From positions 3,343,501 through 3,407,500 of the forward strand of contig NZ_JAAVJL010000001.1 of assembly GCF_012863495.1 (NCBI RefSeq): a DNA stretch of 64,000 bases, given 5' to 3'. The DNA is from Pseudanabaena yagii GIHE-NHR1. GTDB taxonomy: Bacteria > Cyanobacteriota > Cyanobacteriia > Pseudanabaenales > Pseudanabaenaceae. Below the pieces are notes generated by a model. The model saw only the letters and a program-made list of their open reading frames with translations. It was not told the origin of the DNA and made no database searches. Position numbers and translations under genes: made by a program. Below are positions 16,844 through 26,634 of the stretch, in pieces (position 1 is the stretch's first letter; each line of letters starts with the position of its first letter).

Positions 16844-17767
16844 ATGAGGCGAGCGATCTCCGCACAATGGTTTAATTTAGGGATGCACCTAGTTTCGATG
16901 TTATTTGGGCTATTTGGTCTAGTTTTTGTACTGCCCAATAGCTCCTTTATTGAAAGCTTATCTGAGGCTGGTTTGCAGGTCTTTTCATGGGGAATGCAAA
17001 ATGGCGGCGCATCCTACATGATTTTTGGGGCGATCGCCGCCTTTCTGTACGGTAAGCAAACTATCGGTCTAAAGCGTACCCTTGCATTCTGCATCCCTGC
17101 GATCGGGATTTCTGTCAGTAGCGAATTACTTGGCACTAGCACAGGTTTTCCCTTTGGTGCTTATTCTTACCTCAGTGGTTTAGGCTACAAAATTGCAGGA
17201 TTAGTTCCATTTACGATTCCCCTCTCTTGGTTTTACATGGGGTTTTCTGCCTTCCTGATTGCCGCAACAATTATGCGCTTTGGTACAGGATGGGGTTACA
17301 GAATTGGCGCGATCGCCCTTGGCGCATTAATGCTTACATCATGGGACTTTGTGCTTGATCCCGCGATGAGCCAAACTCCATATCCTTTCTGGGAATGGCA
17401 TCAAGCAGGTGAATTTTATGGAATGCCTTACCAAAATTTCTTTGGCTGGTTTGGTACTGGGACATTGTTTATGACAGTTGCTTCGCTCATTTGGGGCAAG
17501 ACAAATCAAGCAATCCTTAATCGTCAGCAAATCCTATTTCCTACCATTATCTATGCAGGTAACTTTGCCTTTGCACTGATCCTTAGCTTTAATGCAGGAT
17601 TCTATGTACCAGCATTACTAGGCATTTTAGTTGGAGCATTGCCCCTAGCTGTACTTTATTTCACCACACCTAAGGGAGATGAAGATGCAGCGATCGCTAA
17701 TCCTTCGATCAACATTCCTGTAGTCACAGTGGATGCTGCTCCAGTAGAAACGATTGCTACTCGTTAG
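16844..17767 (+). CDS. cruF: Gamma-carotene 1'-hydroxylase CruF
   Basis: An integral membrane protein of about 307 residues with seven or more hydrophobic segments. The CruF/carotenoid hydratase family regions are present: SSELLGTSTGFPFGAYSY, the WDFVLDPAMS segment and the YGMPYQNFFGWFGTG loop. CruF adds water across the psi-end of gamma-carotene on the way to myxoxanthophyll glycosides. The frame is open back to a TTG at 16760, but the first ATG (16844) with GGGAG 11 bp upstream gives the usual N-terminus. CruG is not adjacent. Confidence 0.78.
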   Translation: MRRAISAQWFNLGMHLVSMLFGLFGLVFVLPNSSFIESLSEAGLQVFSWGMQNGGASYMIFGAIAAFLYGKQTIGLKRTLAFCIPAIGISVSSELLGTSTGFPFGAYSYLSGLGYKIAGLVPFTIPLSWFYMGFSAFLIAATIMRFGTGWGYRIGAIALGALMLTSWDFVLDPAMSQTPYPFWEWHQAGEFYGMPYQNFFGWFGTGTLFMTVASLIWGKTNQAILNRQQILFPTIIYAGNFAFALILSFNAGFYVPALLGILVGALPLAVLYFTTPKGDEDAAIANPSINIPVVTVDAAPVETIATR

Positions 17768-17776
17768 ATTTCCATC

Positions 17777-17817
17777 AAATAAAAAAGGGAGGCACTTAGT
17801 GCCTCCCTTTTTTATTT
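17777..17817. terminator. Bidirectional terminator between cruF and response regulator
   Basis: AAATAAAAAAGGGAGGCAC, TTA-like apex, exact complement with T runs on both strands. The leftward response regulator stop (TAA at 17814-17812) is inside the right arm. Confidence 0.85.
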
Positions 17818-18516
17818 GCCTTGCAAGCTTTTCAGCTCTCTTAGAATCAGCATCAAGCCTTTGTTTTGATGATCAATTTGCTCAGAAATTTTATCCATGC
17901 GTTGATTTAACATCTTAATCGCCTGATCCTGATGATCGACCCTTGTATTTAACTCATTGATTCGCGCTACTACCTCACGCTGAATCAAGTTCTCGATTCC
18001 TTGTACTAACAACGTTTCCGTTGATGTGAGTCGATTGAGAATCATTTGTAGACTAGGCTCTTCCCTAACAGGCGGCACATCTCTAATTACAGGTGTAGCA
18101 GATGAAGAAGAGCTTCTCGAAGTTGCAGTCGATGCTGCCTGTTCAGGCTCTGTATTTAAGAAGTTTTGGATTCGTGAAACCAATACATCGGCTTCAAATG
18201 GCTTCTCCAGAAAATCAAACTCTGTAAATGGCTCAGGGACATGCTCAGTAACTTGTTCCTTGAGACCTGAAATCATGATTACAGGAACTTTCTGTAACCC
18301 TTCGACGCGACGAATTGCTTGTAAAGTTTGATAGCCATTATATTTGGGCATCACGAAGTCAAGCAAAATCAAGTCAGGAAAAGCTCGGCGAGCAGCATCT
18401 AAGCCTGATTTACCGTCACTTGCTTCTAAAACATCATATTTACCCGCCAAAATGCTTTTGACCATTTTGCGGATCATGATGCTGTCGTCAATTACCAGTA
18501 CTTTCTTTGCAGTCAT
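17812..18516 (-). CDS. Response regulator with C-terminal coiled coil
   Basis: A 234-residue protein. The receiver domain (1-120) is complete: acidic pair D10/D11, phospho-acceptor D53 in ILLDFVMP, S/T in MISG and K105 in FLEKPF. A Ser/Pro-rich linker follows, then a coiled coil of about 75 residues (LNRLTSTETLLVQGIENLI to the end) and no DNA-binding domain. It probably signals by protein contact, as in cyanobacterial motility or surface-control regulators. No cognate kinase is adjacent. Confidence 0.85.
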   Translation of the reverse strand: MTAKKVLVIDDSIMIRKMVKSILAGKYDVLEASDGKSGLDAARRAFPDLILLDFVMPKYNGYQTLQAIRRVEGLQKVPVIMISGLKEQVTEHVPEPFTEFDFLEKPFEADVLVSRIQNFLNTEPEQAASTATSRSSSSSATPVIRDVPPVREEPSLQMILNRLTSTETLLVQGIENLIQREVVARINELNTRVDHQDQAIKMLNQRMDKISEQIDHQNKGLMLILRELKSLQGK

Positions 18517-18692
18517 GGATTTGAAGAATCCGCCCCAAATAGCTATGCGAGACCATCATATTACATCACAAAACTCGATTGGTTGAAATAGTTTCTGCGT
18601 AATTGCATAGCTTTTTCTATGCTGATTGGCTATGGCTGTGCAAGAGGGGCGCGATCGCGTTAGACTTAAAACACTCATTTTCTTTCGGATGT

Positions 18693-18917
18693 ATGGCAAA
18701 ACGCTACACTATTGACTCATCGCAAATTATTCGTCGTGTCGAAGAATTGATCAACGCTTCGTCTAACCGTTATCGCATTACTGTCCAAGTCGCTAATCGT
18801 GCCAAGCTCAGACGCTATGAAGATGATGATTATGACGATCGCATGATGAAGCCGATCCTCCGCGCCATTATGGAAATGTCTGACGAAATTTCCCAGCCTG
18901 AAATTCTAAGCGACTGA
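18693..18917 (+). CDS. rpoZ: RNA polymerase omega subunit
   Basis: A 74-residue protein, [20 protein letters not shown] then [20 protein letters not shown], the cyanobacterial omega signature. Omega assists assembly of the polymerase core around beta-prime. The frame is open 30 codons further upstream, but ATG 18693 matches the family length. It is followed by the DUF1818 gene, a neighbour pair conserved in cyanobacteria. Confidence 0.93.
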   Translation: MAKRYTIDSSQIIRRVEELINASSNRYRITVQVANRAKLRRYEDDDYDDRMMKPILRAIMEMSDEISQPEILSD

Positions 18918-18926
18918 AAGGCTTGA

Positions 18927-18965
18927 ATTTGTAGTTTGTTGCGCGAAGCGTGACAAACTATAAAT
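18927..18965. repeat. Inverted repeat between rpoZ and DUF1818 genes
   Basis: ATTTGTAGTTTGT pairs with ACAAACTATAAAT around a 13-nt GC-rich loop. It could weaken read-through from rpoZ, or process the message. Confidence 0.55.
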
Positions 18966-18977
18966 TCTTAAAGGAAT

Positions 18978-19367
18978 ATGTTAAATTTCACGGATCAAAA
19001 AGCACCAAAACAGCTACTTTGTGGTGAAGGCTGGCGGATTGGCTTTCGCTCAGATGTAGATATATATAAGGGTCTGATTGGGGCAGACAGTTGGGCGATC
19101 GAGCTAACTGAAGTTGAATTTAAAGATTTTTGTAAATTAGCATCGCAACTCGCGGAGACGATGCAATATATGGCTACTGAGCTATCGGATGGGGAAAAGG
19201 TTTGTTGCACGCTAGAGACTGAGGATATTTGCCTTGAGGTAAATGGCTATCCTCATGCTTTTAATTTACATTTTCAGTTATTAACAGGGCGACGCTCGGA
19301 AGGTCTTTGGGATGAGGGTGCTGTCCCTTTTTTGATTGAGGCGATCGCCCATTTGCTAAATAAATAA
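18978..19367 (+). CDS. DUF1818 family protein
   Basis: A 129-residue cyanobacterial protein of the DUF1818 family (QLLCGEGWRIGFR, DSWAIELTEVEFKDFCKLA, EGLWDEGAVPFLIEAI). Family structures show a small antiparallel-beta fold like nucleic-acid-binding whirly proteins, but no function is established. AAGGA lies 6 bp before ATG 18978. It follows rpoZ, hinting at a transcription-linked role, which is inference. Its stop codon sits in the palindrome at 19359-19397. Confidence 0.83.
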   Translation: MLNFTDQKAPKQLLCGEGWRIGFRSDVDIYKGLIGADSWAIELTEVEFKDFCKLASQLAETMQYMATELSDGEKVCCTLETEDICLEVNGYPHAFNLHFQLLTGRRSEGLWDEGAVPFLIEAIAHLLNK

Positions 19368-19397
19368 TGGCGCGGCGAAGCCGCGCCATTATTTATT
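19359..19397. terminator. Palindromic terminator containing the DUF1818 stop codon
   Basis: AATAAATAATGGCGCGGC, apex GAA, exact complement. The TAA stop (19365-19367) is within the left arm. Confidence 0.8.
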
Positions 19398-19448
19398 AGT
19401 TCCTGCCCTAGAAATAGCGCTTAGCGCCCCGATATCTAACTTATGATC

Positions 19449-19655
19449 TTATTGCATAGATTTTCGGGCGAGGCTCACGGCTTTGACAAAACTATAGACT
19501 CCTACAGGTACGCTGAGTAATAAAATTGCCCAAGTTGCTGCAAAGCCCAAATCTGGTGCGCCATAAGAGATTTCGTAAATGCAGCCCACAAAGGCAATTC
19601 CAGCAACAATGGAAATAAGTAGGATTAATTGAGCTTTTATATAATCGGGTGACAT
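19449..19655 (-). CDS. Small two-helix membrane protein
   Basis: 68 residues with two hydrophobic segments (about 8-30 and 38-58) separated by a short polar turn, and a basic end (LARKSMQ). Such small proteins are common in cyanobacteria, often attached to photosynthetic or transport complexes. I do not recognise this one. ATG 19655 is the only good start. It is flanked by IS relics on its 5' side. Confidence 0.55.
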   Translation of the reverse strand: MSPDYIKAQLILLISIVAGIAFVGCIYEISYGAPDLGFAATWAILLLSVPVGVYSFVKAVSLARKSMQ

Positions 19656-19907
19656 AACTTAAGTTGTATTCGGTTGGTTGAGTCTTAATACTTAGTATTA
19701 TTGCTGAATGTGACACTGGTCAGTTAAGACGACAAAAAACGAAAACCTTGCAATAATAGCAATCCCAGTTATAGAAGGTAGTCAATGATATAGCCCGCCA
19801 AATAACCAATCTATTGATGTCTTGCCACGAGCCACTATGCTTTGGAAGAGCTTATGCAGATTGATCGTGATCGGTCAATTGTGTCAGACATCCAATGAGG
19901 TTGAATC

Positions 19908-19997
19908 GAGACTGTAAAAAATTTTTTGTAAACTCAGGCTGAAATTATTGATTATTCGTTAAATTTGCCAATGAAACACTAAAAAAATTACAGTCTC
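19908..19997. mobile_element. 90-bp MITE with IS256-like ends and 8-bp target duplication
   Basis: It begins GAGACTGTAA and ends TTACAGTCTC (perfect 10-bp inverted termini). It is flanked on both sides by GTTGAATC (19900-19907 and 19998-20005), an exact 8-bp target duplication. GAGACTGTAAAAA termini and 8-bp duplications are typical of IS256-family elements. No coding capacity, so it must move with a transposase supplied elsewhere. Confidence 0.75.
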
Positions 19998-20012
19998 GTT
20001 GAATCTACACAA

Positions 20013-20309
20013 CTAATACCTGTACATTCTCCAAAACAATGTTTCAGGTATATGCAAAGTGGCATCATTGCTGCTCCCATAAACTCGACAAACCTGTTTT
20101 AGCTTGGGTTTTGGAAATTCCTTGTGCCAATACTGACACATATGTTTTTGATAGAAATGATTGAAGTCTCGGTAGTGGTTTTGCTGAAAGGCGATCAGGA
20201 GCGTCATGATTTCACTCATACTCAGATACCTTGTCCTTTGCTTTTGCTGTAAACCTTTGCCCAGCAATAGTTGTCGCCATTTTTGGCTCCAATATTTGTC
20301 AAAAATCAT
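20013..20309 (-). pseudogene. IS982-family transposase, N-terminal relic
   Basis: A 98-codon reading frame. LSMSEIMTLLIAFQQNHYRDFNHFYQKH and the EFPKPK that follows match the N-terminus of IS982 transposases. After about residue 75 similarity stops and the catalytic DDE core is absent, so the protein cannot be active. The frame ends next to the MITE at 19908. Part of a relic cluster upstream of groESL. Confidence 0.65.
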
Positions 20310-20490
20310 CGACGTGACAGAATAGGGCTTCTAAACTATTAATCATGGGAGTTGCTTTGCTAGACTTGTTTCTCTTATTTTCAGCTTATCGGTTTCTCCT
20401 TTTTTGTCCTTAGCGCTTATCCCGAACTCACGTTAATTTACAGACGCATCAACTATCAATATATTTTACTATCCTCCTTATCACAGCAAG

Positions 20491-20742
20491 TATAATCCCA
20501 TTGAGAGAGGCTGAGTGGCTTTAGAGAATTACTGGCGTGGGGCTATTTTAGATTCCGTCCAATAGTTGATACGCTGGTCAGCCAACATGACTTAGAAGAG
20601 GATTAAACAAATTATTCATCTGGTTTCTCAAACCTATGAGGAGAAAAGGAAATTTGCCCCTGATGATTTGCAGCAGTATCAAGATTTCTGGCTTCCTTCC
20701 AAATTATTGCTCACATGGGATATTACGATTCTCCCTCATTGA
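20491..20742 (+). pseudogene. ISAzo13-like transposase, C-terminal relic with in-frame stops
   Basis: Translation of one frame gives YNPIERG, stop, VALENYWRGAILDSVQ, stop, LIRWSANMT, stop, then QIIHLVSQTYEEKRKFAPDD and FWLPSKLLLTWDI before the final stop. This order fits the C-terminal end of Rhodopirellula-type (ISAzo13) DDE transposases. Three internal stops and the missing N-terminal two thirds make it a dead fragment. Confidence 0.6.
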
Positions 20743-20839
20743 TTAGTACTTTATTTTGCTGTGAATCCCTAACTAAATCAATTTGTCTAGATTCAGTTCG
20801 GTAAACCACACTATAGACATTGCAACCCTTTCGGTTAAA

Positions 20840-20866
20840 TTAGCACTCAGTCACCTAGAGTGCTAA
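20840..20866. promoter_or_regulatory. CIRCE operator (HrcA binding site)
   Basis: TTAGCACTC, nine bases, GAGTGCTAA: a perfect match to the CIRCE consensus, 48 bp before groES. HrcA repressor binds it and releases it on heat shock. A possible -10, TATAGA at 20812-20817, would place the start point just before the operator; the -35 is unclear. Confidence 0.95.
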
Positions 20867-20914
20867 AACACTCTAGACAAAGCCTCAAAACGCTAGTCCA
20901 ATGAGTGAATACCT

Positions 20915-22928
<2,014 letters not shown>

Positions 22929-22942
22929 TCATCAATCTTTGT

Positions 22943-22981
22943 AAAAGTAAAGGGAGCGCAACGCGCTCCCTTTACTTTTTT
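22943..22981. terminator. Terminator of the groESL operon
   Basis: AAAAGTAAAGGGAGCGC, AAC, exact complement, then a T run. Confidence 0.9.
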
Positions 22982-23055
22982 GGGTTAGTATTTCATGTCA
23001 AAGTAGATCTTCATTGTGCATAATTGTGCATATAAAACTAAGAAAAATTAAAACT

Positions 23056-23096
23056 GAAAAGAGAGTTGTGGAGCAAAGCTCCACAACTCTCTTTTC
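23056..23096. repeat. Perfect 19-bp palindrome
   Basis: GAAAAGAGAGTTGTGGAGC, AAA, exact complement. It lies 32 bp before the next ATG and 75 bp after the groEL terminator. It may insulate the next gene from groEL read-through. Confidence 0.7.
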
Positions 23097-23127
23097 GGGT
23101 TTGTATCATAAAGTGTGGGGGTAATAG

Positions 23128-24435
23128 ATGTTTTGGAAACCGACGGAAGAACAAAAATTGCAGTTGGAGTGGAAATGGCTACAAAGTATTGCGATTTTCC
23201 TGCCAGTTAGTAATGTATTTATGCCATTTTTTGCAGCATTATTGGCTTTACTCGTTTCATTTCGTTATGGCTGGAAAGCGATCGCCACACCTGTCACTCG
23301 TGCATATTTTGGTTTGTCAGTATGGATGATCTTGACGACGATTATTGCTTTTAATTTTGGTACTGCTGCGGGTGGTCTAGCGAACTTTTTACCCTATTTT
23401 CTATTAGCAGCTACTACTAGTTTTATCATCCGTACACCTACTCAATTTGTGCAGATTTTGTGGCTGTTAGTATTCAGCTCCATTTTTGTGAGTGGATTTG
23501 GGATTTTGCAAGCAATTATTAATCGACCAGATTGGATCTTTCCTAAGGTGTTTTTTGATAGTTATCCGATCCCTATGGGCTTTAGTCCCGATCGCCGCAT
23601 TCAATCTATTTTTGGACATTTTAATGAAGCCGCCGTTTATTTATTAACAATTATTCCGATCACTTTTCATTTTGCTGTTGGTAAAGTAAAAAGTATTTCT
23701 AAAGCTCAAAAGTGGATTGCCTTAATTGCGCTTTCTTTGGCGATCTGTGTTCTCATTCTCACGAGTTCCCGTAATGCTTGGGTCTTAGCGATCTTGGGAT
23801 TTGTGGCGATCTCGTTATATTATCGCCAGTGGAAACTCGTGGGGGGATTTGGCTTAGCGATGTTGTTAATTGCTTGGGCGGTATTTGGTCAGAAATTTGG
23901 GTTGGGCGGGGAATGGTTGCGATCGCTTTTACCAGAAGGATTTGTCAATCGTTTGACTAGTACCGTCGATCCGAAATTAGGAGACTACGCATCGACAGCC
24001 GATCGCCTGAATGCTTGGCAATTTGCGCTCTCATTAATTTCTCAGCATCCGATTCAAGGTTGGGGTTTACGAAATTTTCCATTAATCGCGCAGTCTATAG
24101 GTTATGATTTGCGCGGCTTGCCCCATGAGCATAATTTTTTCATGGCGATCGCCGTGGGTTCTGGGATTCCAGCATTATTAGGGTTTGTTACGATTATTAT
24201 CTGGACAATCTGGACATCGCTGAGATCAGTACTTGCTCAACAGACTGAAGGAACGATAGTCATTGTTGCCATCAGCATTATTTTATGTTTACTATCGGGC
24301 TGGTTAGACATAGTATTTTATGAACCCCGCATTAGTATATTGCTGTGGTTATTACTCGGCAGTATGTATGGATTAGCAAAATCATCACAACTTACTCAAA
24401 TAGATGAAGTTTCAAGGTCAAATCCCCAATCATGA
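23128..24435 (+). CDS. O-antigen ligase/polymerase family membrane protein
   Basis: A 435-residue protein with about ten membrane segments. The large loop typical of the Wzy_C/WaaL fold carries FGHFNEAAVYL, TSSRNAWVLA, DRLNAWQFALSLISQHPIQGWGLRNF and the histidine motif LPHEHNFF. Members join or polymerise lipid-linked glycans. In cyanobacteria the related IctB was once called a bicarbonate transporter, but the shared domain is the ligase one. It overlaps the next gene by 32 bp. Confidence 0.8.
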   Translation: MFWKPTEEQKLQLEWKWLQSIAIFLPVSNVFMPFFAALLALLVSFRYGWKAIATPVTRAYFGLSVWMILTTIIAFNFGTAAGGLANFLPYFLLAATTSFIIRTPTQFVQILWLLVFSSIFVSGFGILQAIINRPDWIFPKVFFDSYPIPMGFSPDRRIQSIFGHFNEAAVYLLTIIPITFHFAVGKVKSISKAQKWIALIALSLAICVLILTSSRNAWVLAILGFVAISLYYRQWKLVGGFGLAMLLIAWAVFGQKFGLGGEWLRSLLPEGFVNRLTSTVDPKLGDYASTADRLNAWQFALSLISQHPIQGWGLRNFPLIAQSIGYDLRGLPHEHNFFMAIAVGSGIPALLGFVTIIIWTIWTSLRSVLAQQTEGTIVIVAISIILCLLSGWLDIVFYEPRISILLWLLLGSMYGLAKSSQLTQIDEVSRSNPQS

Positions 24436-25693
24436 CGAAGCATTTTATACTAACTTTCTTTTGCCAATTGTCTGGTTAAAAAGGGGATTAGAATCTATTC
24501 AAAAATATATTAATAATGTAATTTGGTCAGAACTAATTGCGGGGGAAACATTAGATAATGACTTTTTAAATTTCATTCTTTTTATTGTGTTTTGCCTTTT
24601 ATCGATCGCAACCTATCGATTTCAGCATTACCATATCCAAATTATTTTTATCTGTAGCATTATCTGGTATCTAGATAAGATTTTCACCCAACAAAGATAT
24701 TTTAATTCCAAAAAGAAAACGATTACTTCGCTTGTTCATACCAAGGATGGCAATGTAGCTTGGAGCATGACATCATCACAGGGTGAAACCAGACAGCTAA
24801 AATTTCATGAGAATAATATTAATTATATTCACATTAAGTCTATTGTTTTTGTGGGAGGAGCATTCAAAGAACCTATTGCTAATGCATGGCAAGTGGCAAT
24901 TTGTTTGAATGATGATCAAAAGCTATTGATGTATGAAGAGTTTAGTTCCATTGATGCCATTAATCATGCACTCGAACTTGCCGATCACTTTAATATTTAT
25001 CTAAAATTTGATGATAGTGAAGGGTATACTAATTATACTGACCAAGATATTCATACTATTATCAATAGTCCTGATAAATTATCAAGAAAAATTGTAGGTA
25101 GTAATAGTATTAAATTAACGAAGACAGCAAAAAATTGGCATATATATTTCTACTGGACAATTAATAATTCATGGAAATTTTTTGGCAAAGTACTCCATGA
25201 TTCTGGTTTTTTATTATTTGTGCTCATCATCTCTAGATTTATGTCGCGTTTTGGGGAAATGCTCGATACGATGATTGCTTATTACAAGGCAGAGCAAGTA
25301 ATTTATTTGAATTTTAATGGCATTTTAGGTGTTTTTACAAATCCCCAATTATCGGTGAATGACTGGCTGGGAATTATGAGCGCGATCGCCTTAATTATTA
25401 TTCGAGGCGCTCAAATTAGCCAATCCAAACATATTTACATTGACAAGCACCAACTCAAGGGAATTGTCAATAAATTGCGATTACCGATTATGACTACGGT
25501 TAAGGCTAAAGAAGTTCATCATTTTAATCTCCATGATGTTAAGGGGGTTGTCTTTATTAAGAAACCAGAGCCATTATTTCTGATCTACGATCGCAAGCAA
25601 GCCTTAGAGATAAGCGATTTGTTCCAAGAAAAGGATTATAGAAGTCTGCTAAATAATACTGAAGATGCGATCGCATACTTTAAAAGCAAATAA
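24404..25693 (+). CDS. Uncharacterised membrane protein
   Basis: 429 residues, not recognised. About four hydrophobic segments: two near 55-95 (FILFIVFCLLSIATYRFQHY), one near 270-290 and one near 325-345. Between them a soluble stretch of some 170 residues carries repeated lysine and isoleucine-rich strands, and a soluble C-terminal part of 90 residues follows. Composition is more AT-rich than its neighbours. ATG 24404 overlaps the O-antigen-ligase-like gene by 32 bp, and 11 bp separate its stop from the EAL gene, so the three genes look co-transcribed. Confidence 0.7.
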   Translation: MKFQGQIPNHDEAFYTNFLLPIVWLKRGLESIQKYINNVIWSELIAGETLDNDFLNFILFIVFCLLSIATYRFQHYHIQIIFICSIIWYLDKIFTQQRYFNSKKKTITSLVHTKDGNVAWSMTSSQGETRQLKFHENNINYIHIKSIVFVGGAFKEPIANAWQVAICLNDDQKLLMYEEFSSIDAINHALELADHFNIYLKFDDSEGYTNYTDQDIHTIINSPDKLSRKIVGSNSIKLTKTAKNWHIYFYWTINNSWKFFGKVLHDSGFLLFVLIISRFMSRFGEMLDTMIAYYKAEQVIYLNFNGILGVFTNPQLSVNDWLGIMSAIALIIIRGAQISQSKHIYIDKHQLKGIVNKLRLPIMTTVKAKEVHHFNLHDVKGVVFIKKPEPLFLIYDRKQALEISDLFQEKDYRSLLNNTEDAIAYFKSK

Positions 25694-25704
25694 GCATTAT
25701 TGCT

Positions 25705-26634
25705 ATGGAAAATGAATTTGATCCCTCCGCGACCGCTCATGTCGATCTTCAGCTAGAAGAAGTATTTCCAGAGATACGGTTGCAAGCAGATAAGTTTGAG
25801 TTATGGTTTCAACCTGTCTATGAACTAGCAACGGGGAAGGTTTTACATAATGAGGTGCTAGTACGCTGGCGGGACGCTCAAGGAAATCTCCGTCAACCGC
25901 AAGAATTGTTAATGGCGCTCCAAGACACTCAGTTGCTCTACCAGTTAGATCGGATTGTGGTTGAAAAATCCATTCAAGTCTTAGCCCAACAGCCTAAAGT
26001 AACGGTTTCGATCAATTTATCTGACGAAATTTTTGCCGATCAGAAATTTCCGTATCAACTTCACCAATGGCTGAGTAAATACAGTGTTGCCGCTAAACGC
26101 ATTAGTTTTGAAGTTGGGGAATCAATACTTTGTCAAACGCAACCACAGGCGATCGCTTTTATCACAGAACTAAAAATGATCGGTTGCTCGATTGTAATTG
26201 ATGACTTTACTGGCAAATATTTTTCCTTGTTACAACTTCAAGAGCTACCGATCTCGATGATTAAGTTAGATCGTAGCTTTGCTCGACAGCCTTTAGATCC
26301 AGAACAGCATAAACGAGCTAAGGCGATCGCCTACATCAGCAAAGTCTTTCAAAAACCTTGCATTATCAAAGGTATTGATGATAAATACTCTTTGAAATTT
26401 GCTAACGATCTGGGGGTAAAGGGTGTGCAGGGCTATTCCCTCAGTCAACCGCAAGATAATCCCAAAACCTTTGGCTCGATTGGCTTACTGATCTCTAGAA
26501 TTGTTGCCAGTGCGATCGCACTGTTAATTTTGTTATACATTTTCAAGAGCCTCATGGGGATCGATCTTTTCAAAGATCGTCATGCATGGGAAGTGATCTC
26601 AGATTTTTTTGAATCCATCTTTGGCGGTAAGTAA
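25705..26634 (+). CDS. Degenerate EAL-domain protein with C-terminal membrane segment
   Basis: 309 residues. The EAL domain (30-250) keeps E50 in NEVLVRW, N104 in INLSD, E136, D166/D167, K187 in IKLDR and Q242. At the EGVE position it reads IKGID, so the metal-site glutamate is replaced by K222, and DFGTG is DFTGK. Cyclic di-GMP may be bound but hydrolysis is doubtful. A TM helix at about 262-285 and a short tail end the protein, an unusual order for EAL proteins. It may read c-di-GMP at the membrane for the polymer genes before it, which is inference. Its end overlaps mutS by 36 bp, convergently. Confidence 0.8.
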   Translation: MENEFDPSATAHVDLQLEEVFPEIRLQADKFELWFQPVYELATGKVLHNEVLVRWRDAQGNLRQPQELLMALQDTQLLYQLDRIVVEKSIQVLAQQPKVTVSINLSDEIFADQKFPYQLHQWLSKYSVAAKRISFEVGESILCQTQPQAIAFITELKMIGCSIVIDDFTGKYFSLLQLQELPISMIKLDRSFARQPLDPEQHKRAKAIAYISKVFQKPCIIKGIDDKYSLKFANDLGVKGVQGYSLSQPQDNPKTFGSIGLLISRIVASAIALLILLYIFKSLMGIDLFKDRHAWEVISDFFESIFGGK

